This document shows positions 25,160 to 33,511 of a DNA stretch of 64,000 nucleotides, one piece after another. The DNA comes from VAZQ01 sp963817135 (GTDB lineage Bacteria > Pseudomonadota > Alphaproteobacteria > Rhizobiales > Xanthobacteraceae). A program made the translations under genes and the position numbers. The notes beneath the pieces were generated by a model. The model made no database searches and was not told where the DNA came from. It worked only from the letters and a program-made list of their open reading frames with translations. Every line of letters starts with the position of its first letter. Within the stretch, counting starts at the first letter, position 1. Location: the NCBI GenBank assembly GCA_963817135.1, contig CAWFNG010000010.1, positions 124,001-188,000 of the forward strand, given 5' to 3'.

Positions 25160-26347
25160 TTATAGTACCGCGCCCGATGCGGCTTGCTCGCGGCGCGCAG
25201 AGATGGTTGCGGCAGGAATTGCGCTGCGGATGAAACCGCCGCCAAGGACGCGCGCCTGGCCGTCGGCGGCATCGTAGAACACGCAGGCCTGCCCCGGCGA
25301 GACGCCCTCCTCGCTGTCGATGAGATCGACCTCGATTCCATCGGAGCCGCGGCTGAGCCATGCCGGCTGCGGGGGACGCGTGGAGCGTACCTTGATGAAG
25401 ACCTCATGCCAGCCCGCGCACAGCGCCTGCTCGACGCTGCCGTCGCCGAGCCAATTGACTTCGCGCAGCTTGATGCGGCTGGTGCGCAGCGCCTCGCGCG
25501 GGCCGACCACGACCTGGCGCCTGGCGGCATCGAGGCGCACAACATAGAGCGGGTAACCGGCGGCAAGCTTAAGTCCGCGCCGCTGCCCAACCGTGAAATG
25601 AATGATGCCGGGGTGGGTTCCGAGCACGCGACCGTCGACGTCGACAATCTCGCCCGGCTCGGCTGCACCGGGCCGCAGCCGTTCGATCACATCGCTGTAG
25701 CGCCCCGCGGGTACAAAGCAGATGTCCTGGCTGTCGTGCTTGTCGGCGACCGGGAGGCCGAAGCGGCGCGCCAGATCGCGGGTCTGCGCCTTGGTCTTGT
25801 CCCCTAGGGGAAAACGCAACAGGTCGAGCTGCTCGCGCGTGGTGGCAAACAGGAAATAGCTCTGGTCGCGCTCCGCCTCGCGCGCACGATAGAGCGCGCG
25901 GCCACCCGCTGGCAGCGGCCGCGAGACCACGTAGTGCCCGGTGGCCAATACCTTGGCGCCAAGCTCGCGGGCTGTGGAGAGGAGATCGCGGAACTTGATG
26001 GCCTGATTGCATTCGACGCAGGGGACCGGCGTCTCGCCTGCGACATAGCTTTCGGCAAAGCGGTCGATCACCATCTCCTTGAAGCGGTTCTCGTAGTCGA
26101 GCACGTAATGGGCAATGCCGATGCGCTCGGCGACGGCGCGTGCGTCATAGATGTCCTGCCCGGCGCAACACGCGCCGGCGCGGTGGGTCGCGGCCCCATG
26201 GTCATAGAGCTGCAGCGTCACGCCGACGACGTCGTAGCCTTCCGCCTTGAGGAGCGCGGCGGTAACGGAGGAATCGACCCCGCCGGACATGGCAACCACG
26301 ATGCGGGTGTCCTGGGGGCGACCGGGAAGATCGAGGCTATTGAGCAC
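25160..26347 (-). CDS. mnmA: tRNA-specific 2-thiouridylase
   Basis: Enzyme of 395 residues that thiolates U34 of Lys, Glu and Gln tRNAs. The PP-loop MSGGVDSS is near residue 20. The nucleophilic cysteine lies in ETPVPCVECN (about 114) and the partner cysteine in DSQDICFVP (about 215). The C-terminal tRNA-binding barrel has HFTVGQRRGLKLAAG. The start is taken as the GTG at 26347 (reading VLNSLDLPGRPQDTR, where homologues begin). A further 28 codons to an ATG at 26431 are basic and do not resemble the family. Confidence 0.93.
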   Translation of the reverse strand: MLNSLDLPGRPQDTRIVVAMSGGVDSSVTAALLKAEGYDVVGVTLQLYDHGAATHRAGACCAGQDIYDARAVAERIGIAHYVLDYENRFKEMVIDRFAESYVAGETPVPCVECNQAIKFRDLLSTARELGAKVLATGHYVVSRPLPAGGRALYRAREAERDQSYFLFATTREQLDLLRFPLGDKTKAQTRDLARRFGLPVADKHDSQDICFVPAGRYSDVIERLRPGAAEPGEIVDVDGRVLGTHPGIIHFTVGQRRGLKLAAGYPLYVVRLDAARRQVVVGPREALRTSRIKLREVNWLGDGSVEQALCAGWHEVFIKVRSTRPPQPAWLSRGSDGIEVDLIDSEEGVSPGQACVFYDAADGQARVLGGGFIRSAIPAATISARREQAASGAVL

Positions 26348-26572
26348 GCTTGTCCAAATCCGTCGGTGAAAATGTGCCGCCCGGCGCCGCGAGCGCGCGT
26401 GGCTTTGATCATTATAGGCATTGAAACGCAACAGCGGGAGGGGAGGGCGGCCTTCGAACGCTCAACGCGTTGCCCGGCATTTACCCAATTTAAAGGATGC
26501 GCTTAGGCAAATTTTAAGCCGGTGCAGGTAGATTTCGCCTCGAGTTGGTCAGTCGAGTGCGTGAGTTTGTTC

Positions 26573-26848
26573 ATGACGGAGCCCCTGCGACCAAGGGCCA
26601 AGTATGTCATCGGGCCTGACGGCAGCCCCTTGACCATCGCGGATTTGCCGGCGCCCGGCACCAAACGCTGGGTCATTCGCCGCAAAGCCGAGGTGGTAGC
26701 AGCCGTACGCGGCGGCCTCCTCTCGCTGGAGGAGGCGTGCAGCCGCTACACGCTGACCGTCGAGGAGTTCCTCTCCTGGCAGTATTCCATCGATCAGCAT
26801 GGACTCGCCGGCCTGCGCACCACGCGCATTCAGCAATATCGCCAGTAA
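26573..26848 (+). CDS. sciP: SciP-family CtrA inhibitor (DUF1153)
   Basis: DNA-binding regulator of 91 residues. It matches the strongly conserved core YVIGPDGSPLTIADLPAPGT, then RWVIRRKAEVVAAVRGGLL with a helix-turn-helix, and LTVEEFLSWQ. SciP binds CtrA and limits its activity in the cell cycle of alphaproteobacteria. ATG 26573 begins MTEPLRPRAK; a longer frame from 26522 is not conserved. The upstream 100 bases are unusually AT-rich with TTAA half-sites (26490, 26514), compatible with but not proving CtrA control. Confidence 0.93.
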   Translation: MTEPLRPRAKYVIGPDGSPLTIADLPAPGTKRWVIRRKAEVVAAVRGGLLSLEEACSRYTLTVEEFLSWQYSIDQHGLAGLRTTRIQQYRQ

Positions 26849-26880
26849 TCACTCCCCCTTGTGCTAAGCTAAGCAAGGAG

Positions 26881-26943
26881 CCCGCATGGAGCGCAGCGCA
26901 ATGCGGGACCGTGCTCCCGGATTACGCTGACGCTCCATCCGGG
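26881..26943. repeat. Two tandem intergenic hairpins
   Basis: CCCGCAT (26881-26887) pairs with ATGCGGG (26901-26907), and CCCGGAT (26916-26922) pairs with ATCCGGG (26937-26943). The GCCCGGAT core links this to the repeats at 6083, 39540 and 51116. It fills the gap between sciP and the next gene. Confidence 0.65.
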
Positions 26944-26967
26944 TTACGTCGCTGCTGAGGACGCAGC

Positions 26968-27663
26968 ATGACTTTGTCGAATTGTGCACTGATCGTCGGC
27001 GCCGGCTCCGGCCTGAGCGCCGCACTCGCCCGGGCACTTGCCAAACAAGGCAGACAGATCGCGCTCGCCGCGCGCAGCACCGACGACCTCGCGCCGTTGG
27101 TGAAGGAAACCGGCGCGCGCGCCTTTTCCTGCGATGCGAGCAAGCACGCCGAAGTCGACAAGCTGTTCGCCGATCTCGATGCCTCGCTCGGCGCGCCGGA
27201 GATCGTGGTCTACAATCCAAGTTTTCGCACCCGCGGAGCGTTGGTCGAGCTCGATCCGGCGGACGTGGAGAAATCGCTTGCGGTTTCTGCCTTCGGCGGC
27301 TTTCTCGTCGGCCAGCAGGCGGCGCGCCGGATGCTTCATGAAAAGCGCGGCACCATCCTGTTCACCGGTGCGTCGGCGAGCGTCAAGGGCTATGCGCTGT
27401 CAGCGCCGTTCGCCATGGGCAAATTTGCGCTGCGGGGACTAGCCCAAAGCATGGCGCGCGAGCTTTCCCCGCAAGGCATTCATGTGGCGCACGTGGTCAT
27501 CGACGGCGGCATCCGGAGCCCGCGCCGGCAGGAATCTTCCGATAATCCGGACGGCCTGCTTGATCCGGAATCGATCGCTGCCACCTATCTGCATCTCATC
27601 GCTCAGCCGCGCAACGCCTGGGCCTGGGAAGTGGAGCTGCGCCCCTGGGTCGAGCGGTTTTAA
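26968..27663 (+). CDS. SDR-family oxidoreductase with Phe in place of the catalytic Tyr
   Basis: Short-chain dehydrogenase/reductase fold of 231 residues. The NAD(P)-binding GAGSGLSAALARAL is at residues 11-24, and the NNAG region is replaced by YNPSFRTRG. At the active site the usual YxxxK reads FAMGK (Phe148, Lys152), so the acid/base tyrosine is missing. The surrounding sequence (KFALRGLAQSMARELSPQGI and HVAHVVIDG) is well conserved in a known SDR subfamily where the tyrosine position varies. It may bind NAD(P) without classical dehydrogenase activity. Substrate unknown. Confidence 0.85.
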   Translation: MTLSNCALIVGAGSGLSAALARALAKQGRQIALAARSTDDLAPLVKETGARAFSCDASKHAEVDKLFADLDASLGAPEIVVYNPSFRTRGALVELDPADVEKSLAVSAFGGFLVGQQAARRMLHEKRGTILFTGASASVKGYALSAPFAMGKFALRGLAQSMARELSPQGIHVAHVVIDGGIRSPRRQESSDNPDGLLDPESIAATYLHLIAQPRNAWAWEVELRPWVERF

Positions 27664-27688
27664 TGTTTGAATGCAACTTCTATCCGAT

Positions 27689-27802
27689 GTCATTCCGGGG
27701 CGAGGCCGAAGCGCAGCGAAGGCCGAGAGCCCGGAATCCATAACCCCGGTCGGTGGCTATGGATTCCGGGCGACCTTCGCTTCGCTCGGTCCCCGGAATG
27801 AC
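27689..27802. repeat. Long palindromic intergenic repeat with GTCATTCCGGGG ends
   Basis: GTCATTCCGGGG (27689-27700) mirrors CCCCGGAATGAC (27791-27802). Inside, CCGGAATCCATA (27731-27742) mirrors TATGGATTCCGG (27758-27769). Similar elements are scattered in Bradyrhizobium-like genomes. It lies between convergent genes and could end both transcripts. Confidence 0.8.
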
Positions 27803-27815
27803 ACCTGCATACCGA

Positions 27816-28775
27816 TCAGCTCTCCAGCCCCGTCGGTACGTTCTTGTTCTCGCTCGCAAGCGCCATGCCGGCCGCAAGTGCCATTGTTTCCATGAGCGCA
27901 GCGAAGTCCTTCGCCAGATATTCCTTGGGATCGGATTTGAGCGCTGCCGCCCCGAAATGGCCCTGCAGCACTTCGCGGGTGGCGGCGGTCACCGGCATGG
28001 GGACGTCCCATTCGCGGCCCAGCGCAAGGCCCAAATCGAGGTCCTTGCGCAGGAGCTCGGGCGTAAACGTCGTGGTCCAGTCGAGATTGACCAGGGCAGG
28101 CGATTTGTAGCGCGTGAACATGGACCCCATGACGCTGTTGTTCATGAACGCCAGAAAGGCGTGCCGGGGAATGCCCATCTTGTTGGCGAGGAGCGTGATC
28201 TCGATGAGGTTCTCGATCACGACGCCGAGCATGACATTGTGCGCAATCTTGCAGACGCGGGCGAGCTCGCCTTCCCCTACATAGGAGACGCCTTGCGGTG
28301 CGATCACTTCCAGCAGGGGAGTGACCGCTCGGCAGGAGGCTTGCGTTCCGGAGATGACCGCGGAGAGCTTGCCCGCCTTGATCACCTTGGCATTGCCGCT
28401 CACCGGCGCCGCCACATAATCGCTGCCCAGTTGCTTGAGGCGATCGCGGATGGCGGCGGATTCTTCCACCGCAATGGTCGAGCAATCGACAAAGATTTTC
28501 GGGAGCTTGCCGCCGTGGCCGGTGATGCTGTTCTTGCCGAAATAGACCTGTTCGACATCCTTGCCGGTTCCCACAATGGAGAACAGCACGTCGACCTCTT
28601 TAAGCTCCATGAGATGATCGACCACTTTGCCACCGGCCTTGGCCAGGGGTTCGGCTTTGGAACGCGTGCGATTCCAGATGGAGACGTCATAGCCGGCTTT
28701 GATGAGGCGCTCGGCCATGGGATAACCCATGCGGCCCATGCCTACCCAGCCGATCTTTTGTTTGTTTTCCGCCAT
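27816..28775 (-). CDS. NAD(P)-dependent 3-hydroxyisobutyrate dehydrogenase-family oxidoreductase
   Basis: Beta-hydroxyacid dehydrogenase of 319 residues. The Rossmann motif GWVGMGRMGYPMAERL is at the N-terminus, the substrate loop is VDCSTIAVEES and AAPVSGNAKVIKAGKL, and the catalytic lysine lies in KIAHNVMLG (about 175). These enzymes reduce 3-oxo acids or aldehydes such as tartronate semialdehyde; the exact substrate is open. ATG 28775 (MAENKQ) is chosen because AAGGAG is 9 bases upstream; an ATG 6 bases earlier is too close to it. Confidence 0.88.
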   Translation of the reverse strand: MAENKQKIGWVGMGRMGYPMAERLIKAGYDVSIWNRTRSKAEPLAKAGGKVVDHLMELKEVDVLFSIVGTGKDVEQVYFGKNSITGHGGKLPKIFVDCSTIAVEESAAIRDRLKQLGSDYVAAPVSGNAKVIKAGKLSAVISGTQASCRAVTPLLEVIAPQGVSYVGEGELARVCKIAHNVMLGVVIENLIEITLLANKMGIPRHAFLAFMNNSVMGSMFTRYKSPALVNLDWTTTFTPELLRKDLDLGLALGREWDVPMPVTAATREVLQGHFGAAALKSDPKEYLAKDFAALMETMALAAGMALASENKNVPTGLES

Positions 28776-28876
28776 GACCATGCTCTCCTTATCGACAAAA
28801 GCTTGAATTCTGCGGTCTCGTAGCATCCTCTGCCGCTTTCGTCATCCACCGTCGGCCGTTGCCCTGGTCCTTTGAC

Positions 28877-29743
28877 ATGTTGGCTCCTCCGTTCACCAAC
28901 CACTTCGGCACTATCGCCGGCGAATATGATGTGGTGCTGAGCGATGTCTGGGGCGTGGTGCATAACGGCGTCGCCGCCACACGCAATGCATGCGACGCGC
29001 TTGCTTCGTTCCGCTGCCAGGGCGGCACCGTGGTGCTGATCACCAACGCGCCGCGACCGGGCGAGGTGGTGGCACGCTTCACGCTCGATAAGTTCGGCGT
29101 GCCGCGCACCGCCTATGACGGGATCGTCAGCTCAGGCGACGTGACGCACGCCCTCATCGCCGCGCGCGCCGGGAAGCGCGTGTTTCACATCGGCCCGCCG
29201 CGCGACCTGGGCTTGTTCGAAGGGCTCGATGCGCCGATCGCACCGCTGGAAAACGCGGACTACGTGGTCTGTTCCGGCCTGATCGACGATACGGTCGAGA
29301 CGCCGCAGGATTATCACAATCTCATCGAGGCGATGCACGCGCGCGCTCTGCCCATGATCTGCGCCAATCCGGACATCGTGGTCGAGCGCGGCGATGCCTT
29401 GGTTTACTGCGCCGGTGCGATTGCCGACCTCTACGCCGCCGCCGGCGGCACAGTCATCTATGCCGGCAAGCCGCATCGGCCGATCTATGACACGGCGCTG
29501 CGCATTGCCAAGGAAAAGCGCGGGGGGCTGCCTCCTGCGCAGCGGCTGCTGGCGATCGGCGATTCGGTGCGCACCGACCTCAAGGGCGCCGCCGCCATGG
29601 GCATCGATTGCTTATTCGTGACCGCCGGTATCCATGCCGAAGAACTGGGTGGACGCGACAATCCCGACAGCGCGGCGCTGGCGCAAGTGTTCGCCGCCGC
29701 CGGCCTGTTCCCGAAACTGGTAATGCGGCAGCTGGTGTGGTGA
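28877..29743 (+). CDS. HAD-superfamily class IIA hydrolase (TIGR01459-like)
   Basis: Phosphatase-like protein of 288 residues. Motif I reads VVLSDVWGVVHNG with the nucleophilic aspartate, motif II is VLITNAPRP, the class IIA cap domain lies between, and motifs III/IV are GKPHRPIYD and IGDSVRTDLKGA. Class IIA members include NagD and pyridoxal or glycerol phosphate phosphatases. The alphaproteobacterial subfamily is usually next to ribF, and here ribF follows with only one gene between. ATG 28877 is preferred to a TTG at 28859. Confidence 0.87.
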   Translation: MLAPPFTNHFGTIAGEYDVVLSDVWGVVHNGVAATRNACDALASFRCQGGTVVLITNAPRPGEVVARFTLDKFGVPRTAYDGIVSSGDVTHALIAARAGKRVFHIGPPRDLGLFEGLDAPIAPLENADYVVCSGLIDDTVETPQDYHNLIEAMHARALPMICANPDIVVERGDALVYCAGAIADLYAAAGGTVIYAGKPHRPIYDTALRIAKEKRGGLPPAQRLLAIGDSVRTDLKGAAAMGIDCLFVTAGIHAEELGGRDNPDSAALAQVFAAAGLFPKLVMRQLVW

Positions 29744-29751
29744 CCAGAGGT

Positions 29752-29825
29752 CGGATGTCAGAGGTCAGATGTCAGTTAACCCAACGTTAAGGCTTCGATC
29801 TCTGGCATCTGGCATCTGACATCCG
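29752..29825. repeat. Inverted repeat with 24-base arms, between co-oriented genes
   Basis: The left arm (29752-29775) starts CGGATGTCAGA and contains CAGATGTCAG; the right arm (29802-29825) is its near-perfect mirror, ending CTGACATCCG. The loop holds a smaller palindrome, TTAACCCAACGTTAA. The rest of 29826-30164 shows no gene. It may act as a terminator-type hairpin after the HAD gene but has no T-run. Confidence 0.7.
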
Positions 29826-30164
29826 TCCTCCGACAGCTGATCCTGCCGCTAAACGGTACCGCCAGCGTCAACTTTTTTCCGCATTTCTCCATACAACTCG
29901 CATCCCATCGGGGATCACTTGTTGGGGAATTCGGGGGCACTCTCTCCTTCTCGTCTGATGTGAAATTGTAGGGCGCGTTTGCGTGCCGCCTTGGAGCGCT
30001 GCACGCTTGCCGGGATCGAGCGGGTTTCCGCGAGGGCGGTGATCGGCACGGGGGGTTCTTGCATGCACGCACACGCCGTTGCGCTGCGCTTTTCGCGCGC
30101 GCCTGTCAAACGCCCGCCATTGCGACCGGCGCCCGGTCGCAGGCAAAGCGTCAGGCAAAGTACC

Positions 30165-31343
30165 ATGGCAATGCGTGCGGCGCAGTATCAGGCGTCGCTG
30201 CGCGTATTCATTCCGACCTTTGCGAGTCTTTTTCCGGCGCGCTCGATTGTTCTCTTTTCCCGCTGGGCGGATGCTGCGGCGCCCTCGTTCGCTGCCGCCG
30301 TGGGGACCTCGCGGCGAGCTGCGCAGGCGGCACACAAGCTATGGCTCTTTGCCAGGCCCGGCTTGAAATTCGTGGCGGCTGCTGCCGGCGCAGGCATGGT
30401 GACGCTCGCCTATGTCAACTACGAGAACGCCAAGGAGGAAGCGGGCGCAGAACGTGTGACTGATTCGGGGCCGGTACTCAATGAAACCGTGGTCTATCGC
30501 AAGCCGATAGAGGCGCCGCCCGCCAAGGTCGAAGATGAGGGCGAGCCCGGCGATGCGACCCAGAAAACCGTCTATCAGCGCGTGGTGCAGACCATCCATT
30601 TCGCCAATCCGAATACCATTGCCGGCAATGCGGTCAGCGCTGCTGCCTCGCGCGTATCCGCGGTAATGACCAAGATCGGCGCTTTCGTTGCGTTTCCAGG
30701 CAAGCAGGACGAGGCAGCACCAAGCGCCAATACTCCAAGCAGCAGGACTCGCAAGTCTGAGCCCAACATGGCCGCAGTCGATGCTTATCTGTGGGAAGTC
30801 TATCAGCGTGAGCCGGTCAAAAAGGACAGCTCCGGGGATTTCAGCTGGAAAGATCCTGCCGCAGCAAACCGCATGAAAATGTCGATTGAAGATTACGTGA
30901 TCGGCGGGATGGACCCGGAATTCCGCGAGCAGCTCTATCACGCAGGCCAGGCCATGGACGCGGCCGGCATCAAATGGTCAATGCTGAGCGCCTTCCGCGA
31001 CGATTACCGGCAAAGCCTTGCCAAGGGATTCAAAGCTAAGACCGGTAATTCGCTGCATGGCGGCAGCCGCCGCACCGGCGGTTATGGTCACGGGCAGGCC
31101 GTCGATCTCACCAATGCCGAGGGCGATGCCGATGTTGTGTGGAAATGGCTCGATGCCCATGGCGGCAAATACGGATTGCATCGCCCGATGCCGGGAGCGG
31201 ATCCGGCGCATGTGCAAGCGCGCGGGGATTGGAAGAAGCTTGCCATGTCGCTGCGCGAGACGCGGCTGAAGACTGCCGCCGTCGCTGCCAACAAAGAAGC
31301 GCGCCCGATAACCAGCAGCAAGGTTGCCAAAGCCTCGTGGTGA
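30165..31343 (+). CDS. Membrane-anchored D,D-peptidase-like protein (peptidase M15 fold)
   Basis: Protein of 392 residues with one transmembrane helix (about residues 65-85, KFVAAAAGAGMVTLAYVNYE) and a disordered linker. A C-terminal domain has GNSLHGGSRRTGGYGHGQAVDLT, matching the SxH/GxAxD zinc motif of VanY/LAS peptidases, and the later histidine in GLHRPMPGADPAHVQ. It probably trims or recognises peptidoglycan at the membrane. The start is ambiguous: ATG 30165 follows a weak AGGCAAAG, and the long GC-rich frame upstream has no homology. Confidence 0.75.
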   Translation: MAMRAAQYQASLRVFIPTFASLFPARSIVLFSRWADAAAPSFAAAVGTSRRAAQAAHKLWLFARPGLKFVAAAAGAGMVTLAYVNYENAKEEAGAERVTDSGPVLNETVVYRKPIEAPPAKVEDEGEPGDATQKTVYQRVVQTIHFANPNTIAGNAVSAAASRVSAVMTKIGAFVAFPGKQDEAAPSANTPSSRTRKSEPNMAAVDAYLWEVYQREPVKKDSSGDFSWKDPAAANRMKMSIEDYVIGGMDPEFREQLYHAGQAMDAAGIKWSMLSAFRDDYRQSLAKGFKAKTGNSLHGGSRRTGGYGHGQAVDLTNAEGDADVVWKWLDAHGGKYGLHRPMPGADPAHVQARGDWKKLAMSLRETRLKTAAVAANKEARPITSSKVAKASW

Positions 31344-31400
31344 TCGACTCTCTCCTTCCCATCGCTTAGACGCTGAGTTTTGCGTCGCCCCTCTATCGCC

Positions 31401-31529
31401 GTCATCCTGAGGCGCCCGCGCGTAGCGAGGACGCGCATCCTTTAGAGCGCTCAAGTGGCGCGGGCCTCGAAGGATGTATGGCGCACTCTTCGAGGCTCGG
31501 CGCTTCGCGCCGAGCACCTCAAGGGTGAC
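31401..31529. repeat. Long palindromic repeat upstream of ribF (GTCATCCTGAGG family)
   Basis: GTCATCCTGAGG at 31401-31412 faces CCTCAAGGGTGAC at 31517-31529. Internal hairpins occur around GCGCCCGCG/CGCGGGC and GCTCGGCGC/GCGCCGAGC. This element is widespread in Bradyrhizobium-like genomes. It ends 10 bases before the ribF start codon, so its hairpin could influence translation. Confidence 0.8.
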
Positions 31530-31538
31530 GGTGCGAGG

Positions 31539-32543
31539 ATGATCGAGCAGCGGGAGCGCGATGCGCCCTTCGTCGTGGTTCACAGCGAGCGAGCGCATAA
31601 TCGCGCGCTCGATGGCGCAGTCCTGGCGATTGGCAATTTCGACGGCGTCCATCGCGGCCATCGCGCCGTCATCGCGGTGGCGCGCAAGCGGGCGCAGACG
31701 CTGGGCCGGCCAGCCGCCGCGCTGACCTTCGAGCCGCATCCCCGGCGCTTCTTTCATCCGGACGAGCCGCTGTTCCGATTGATTGACGAGCAAAACAAGC
31801 TGCGGCTCCTGGCGGCTGCCGGCCTTGCCGGATCCATCGTGCTGCGCTTCGATGCAGCGCTTGCCCATTTGTCGGCCGAGGATTTCATCTCCCGCATTCT
31901 GGTCGAGCGCTACCGCGTTGCCGGCGTGACCATCGGCTTCGACTTTCATTTCGGTCTCAATCGCGTGGGTTCGCCGGATTATCTTGCAGCGCAAGGCGCG
32001 AAGCTCGGCTTTGCCGTGGATATCGTACCGCGCTTCGACGATGCCGGGCGTCCGGTGCGCTCCGGCCCGATTCGCGCAGCACTGGAGGCAGGCCGCATCG
32101 CCGAGGCGAACGAGCTTCTCGGTTATCCCTGGTTTGTCAGCGGCAACGTCGTGCATGGCGACAAGCGTGGCCGCGCGCTCGGTTATCCGACTGCCAATCT
32201 CAAGCTCGACCCGGCCTGCGGGCTCGCGCACGGCATCTATGCCGTTCGCGTCGGCATAGGCGGGCGCCGGTATGACGGGGTGGCAAGCTTCGGGCGGCGG
32301 CCGATGTTCGATCAGGGCATTGTGCTGCTCGAAGTGCATTTTTTCGATTTTTCCGGCGACCTCTATGGAGCGACCATCGATGTCGCTTTCATTGCGTGGA
32401 TCAGGCCGGAGCGCGTGTTCGACAGCATCGAGGAACTGGTGCGAGGGATCGGCGAGGACGCGCGCATCGCACGCGCTGCTCTCGCGCGTGAACCCGACGC
32501 TTTTCCCCCACTCGGTGGCATCGAGCCGGCTACACAGGCCTAA
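31539..32543 (+). CDS. ribF: Bifunctional riboflavin kinase/FAD synthetase
   Basis: Cytosolic enzyme of 334 residues that makes FMN and then FAD. The N-terminal nucleotidyltransferase domain has AIGNFDGVHRGHRAVIAVA (about residue 35), FEPHPRRFF and GFDFHFG. The C-terminal flavokinase domain has GDKRGRALGYPTANLKLD (about 207) and GRRPMFDQG. ATG 31539 lies at the edge of the palindromic repeat, with GAGGATG context and no strong ribosome site. Longer frames upstream are repeat sequence. No FMN riboswitch was seen. Confidence 0.93.
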   Translation: MIEQRERDAPFVVVHSERAHNRALDGAVLAIGNFDGVHRGHRAVIAVARKRAQTLGRPAAALTFEPHPRRFFHPDEPLFRLIDEQNKLRLLAAAGLAGSIVLRFDAALAHLSAEDFISRILVERYRVAGVTIGFDFHFGLNRVGSPDYLAAQGAKLGFAVDIVPRFDDAGRPVRSGPIRAALEAGRIAEANELLGYPWFVSGNVVHGDKRGRALGYPTANLKLDPACGLAHGIYAVRVGIGGRRYDGVASFGRRPMFDQGIVLLEVHFFDFSGDLYGATIDVAFIAWIRPERVFDSIEELVRGIGEDARIARAALAREPDAFPPLGGIEPATQA

Positions 32544-32579
32544 TTCTTCTTCAATCAACCAATGTGGTACACTCGCGTT

Positions 32580-33173
32580 TTAGCCGATCCCGTGTTTCGA
32601 CTTTTGGCCATCTGGGAACAGATGAGGATGACGCGCGCGTAAGAACAACACGAGGGCAAGAGTCTTCATATCTGCGATCTTGCGGCGTTCAATCATGCGC
32701 CACAGTTCGGCAATCGGCATTTCAACAACCGAAATCTGCTCCTGTTCCCCGGCGAGCCCGCCGCCCGGCCCAATGCGGTCGGCGGGCGAATAGGGGGCGA
32801 GATAGAGATCCATGAATTCCGTGGAGATGCCGGGCGTCGTCCATGCTCCGCCGACATGCTCCAAAGCGCGCAGATGGACGCCAAGTTCCTCGATCGCCTC
32901 CCGCCGGGCGGTTGCGTCGGGCTCCTCGGAATCCACCATGCCCGCAGCTGCTTCGAGCAAGTCCGGTCGCCGGGCCGCGAGAAATACCGGCACGCGCACC
33001 TGCCTTGCGAGCAGGACAACCCGGCGTTCGGAATCGTATGGCAGGAACGCAACCGCGCGCCCATGGTCTTCGACTTCGCGCTCGATTTCGCGCGTGTCGG
33101 CCGCAAGCTTCACCCGCAGGACTTTCATCCAGCCGTGGTAAAGGATTGAACTGCCGAGGATACGAATCGCCAT
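32580..33173 (-). CDS. Nudix hydrolase, ADP-ribose/GDP-mannose pyrophosphatase type
   Basis: Protein of 197 residues. The Nudix box is complete in GMVDSEEPDATARREAIEEL plus GV (about residues 88-110), with the REUxEExG metal-binding core. A longer N-terminal domain and the C-terminal ADPRase-type helices match the NudF/NudK group, which hydrolyses nucleoside diphosphate sugars. ATG 33173 (MAIRILGSSILYHG) is chosen; six upstream codons are possible but unsupported. It converges with ribF with a 36-base gap. Confidence 0.88.
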   Translation of the reverse strand: MAIRILGSSILYHGWMKVLRVKLAADTREIEREVEDHGRAVAFLPYDSERRVVLLARQVRVPVFLAARRPDLLEAAAGMVDSEEPDATARREAIEELGVHLRALEHVGGAWTTPGISTEFMDLYLAPYSPADRIGPGGGLAGEQEQISVVEMPIAELWRMIERRKIADMKTLALVLFLRARHPHLFPDGQKSKHGIG

Positions 33174-33294
33174 GGCTGCGGTTGGCCACACACCCGCCGA
33201 GCTAATCGGAGCGGCTTACTCTGCCCAATAATCCTGGAAGGAAAATGGAAGCAGCGACGTATCCGGCAAGGTCATCGACGGCAACGGCACGCCA

Positions 33295-33501
33295 TTACGG
33301 CAAATACCAATAGCGTGCTGCGCTGCGCCGCGCGCAGCGGTAGCCGCCGACCGTCCAGCCGCAGCGCGGCTCGGCATGTCGCCACTTGGCGAGCATGCGC
33401 TCGTGCGCGACCTGCCACACGAAATAATTGGGTTCAGCCGCCGCCGGAGCAACCGAGGCCACCGTCAATACGCCCGCGAGGGCACAGGCAAATTTGATCA
33501 T
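33295..33501 (-). CDS. Small secreted protein
   Basis: 68 residues with a signal peptide (MIKFACALAGVLTVASVAPA, cleavage near AAA-EP). The mature part is short and aromatic, with two cysteines (RCGWTVGGYRCARR) and a C-terminal YWYLP. A GAAGGTG ribosome site stands 5 bases before the ATG. It lies just downstream of the CmcJ-like gene. Similar Cys/aromatic small exported proteins are common and unstudied in this group. Confidence 0.6.
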   Translation of the reverse strand: MIKFACALAGVLTVASVAPAAAEPNYFVWQVAHERMLAKWRHAEPRCGWTVGGYRCARRSAARYWYLP

Positions 33502-33511
33502 GACGTCACCT

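Noticed and set aside
26490..26517. Full CtrA box upstream of sciP
   Set aside because: The TTAA motifs are not 7 bases apart, so only half-sites can be claimed.
29868..30335. Arg-rich frame on the minus strand before the M15-like gene
   Set aside because: Low-quality composition and overlap with the N-terminus of the better supported plus-strand gene.
31401..31538. FMN riboswitch before ribF
   Set aside because: The sequence is a known type of interspersed palindrome and lacks the conserved RFN core.
30978..32558. 526-residue frame antisense to the M15-like gene, repeat and ribF
   Set aside because: It would cover a repeat element and two genes and shows no family motif.
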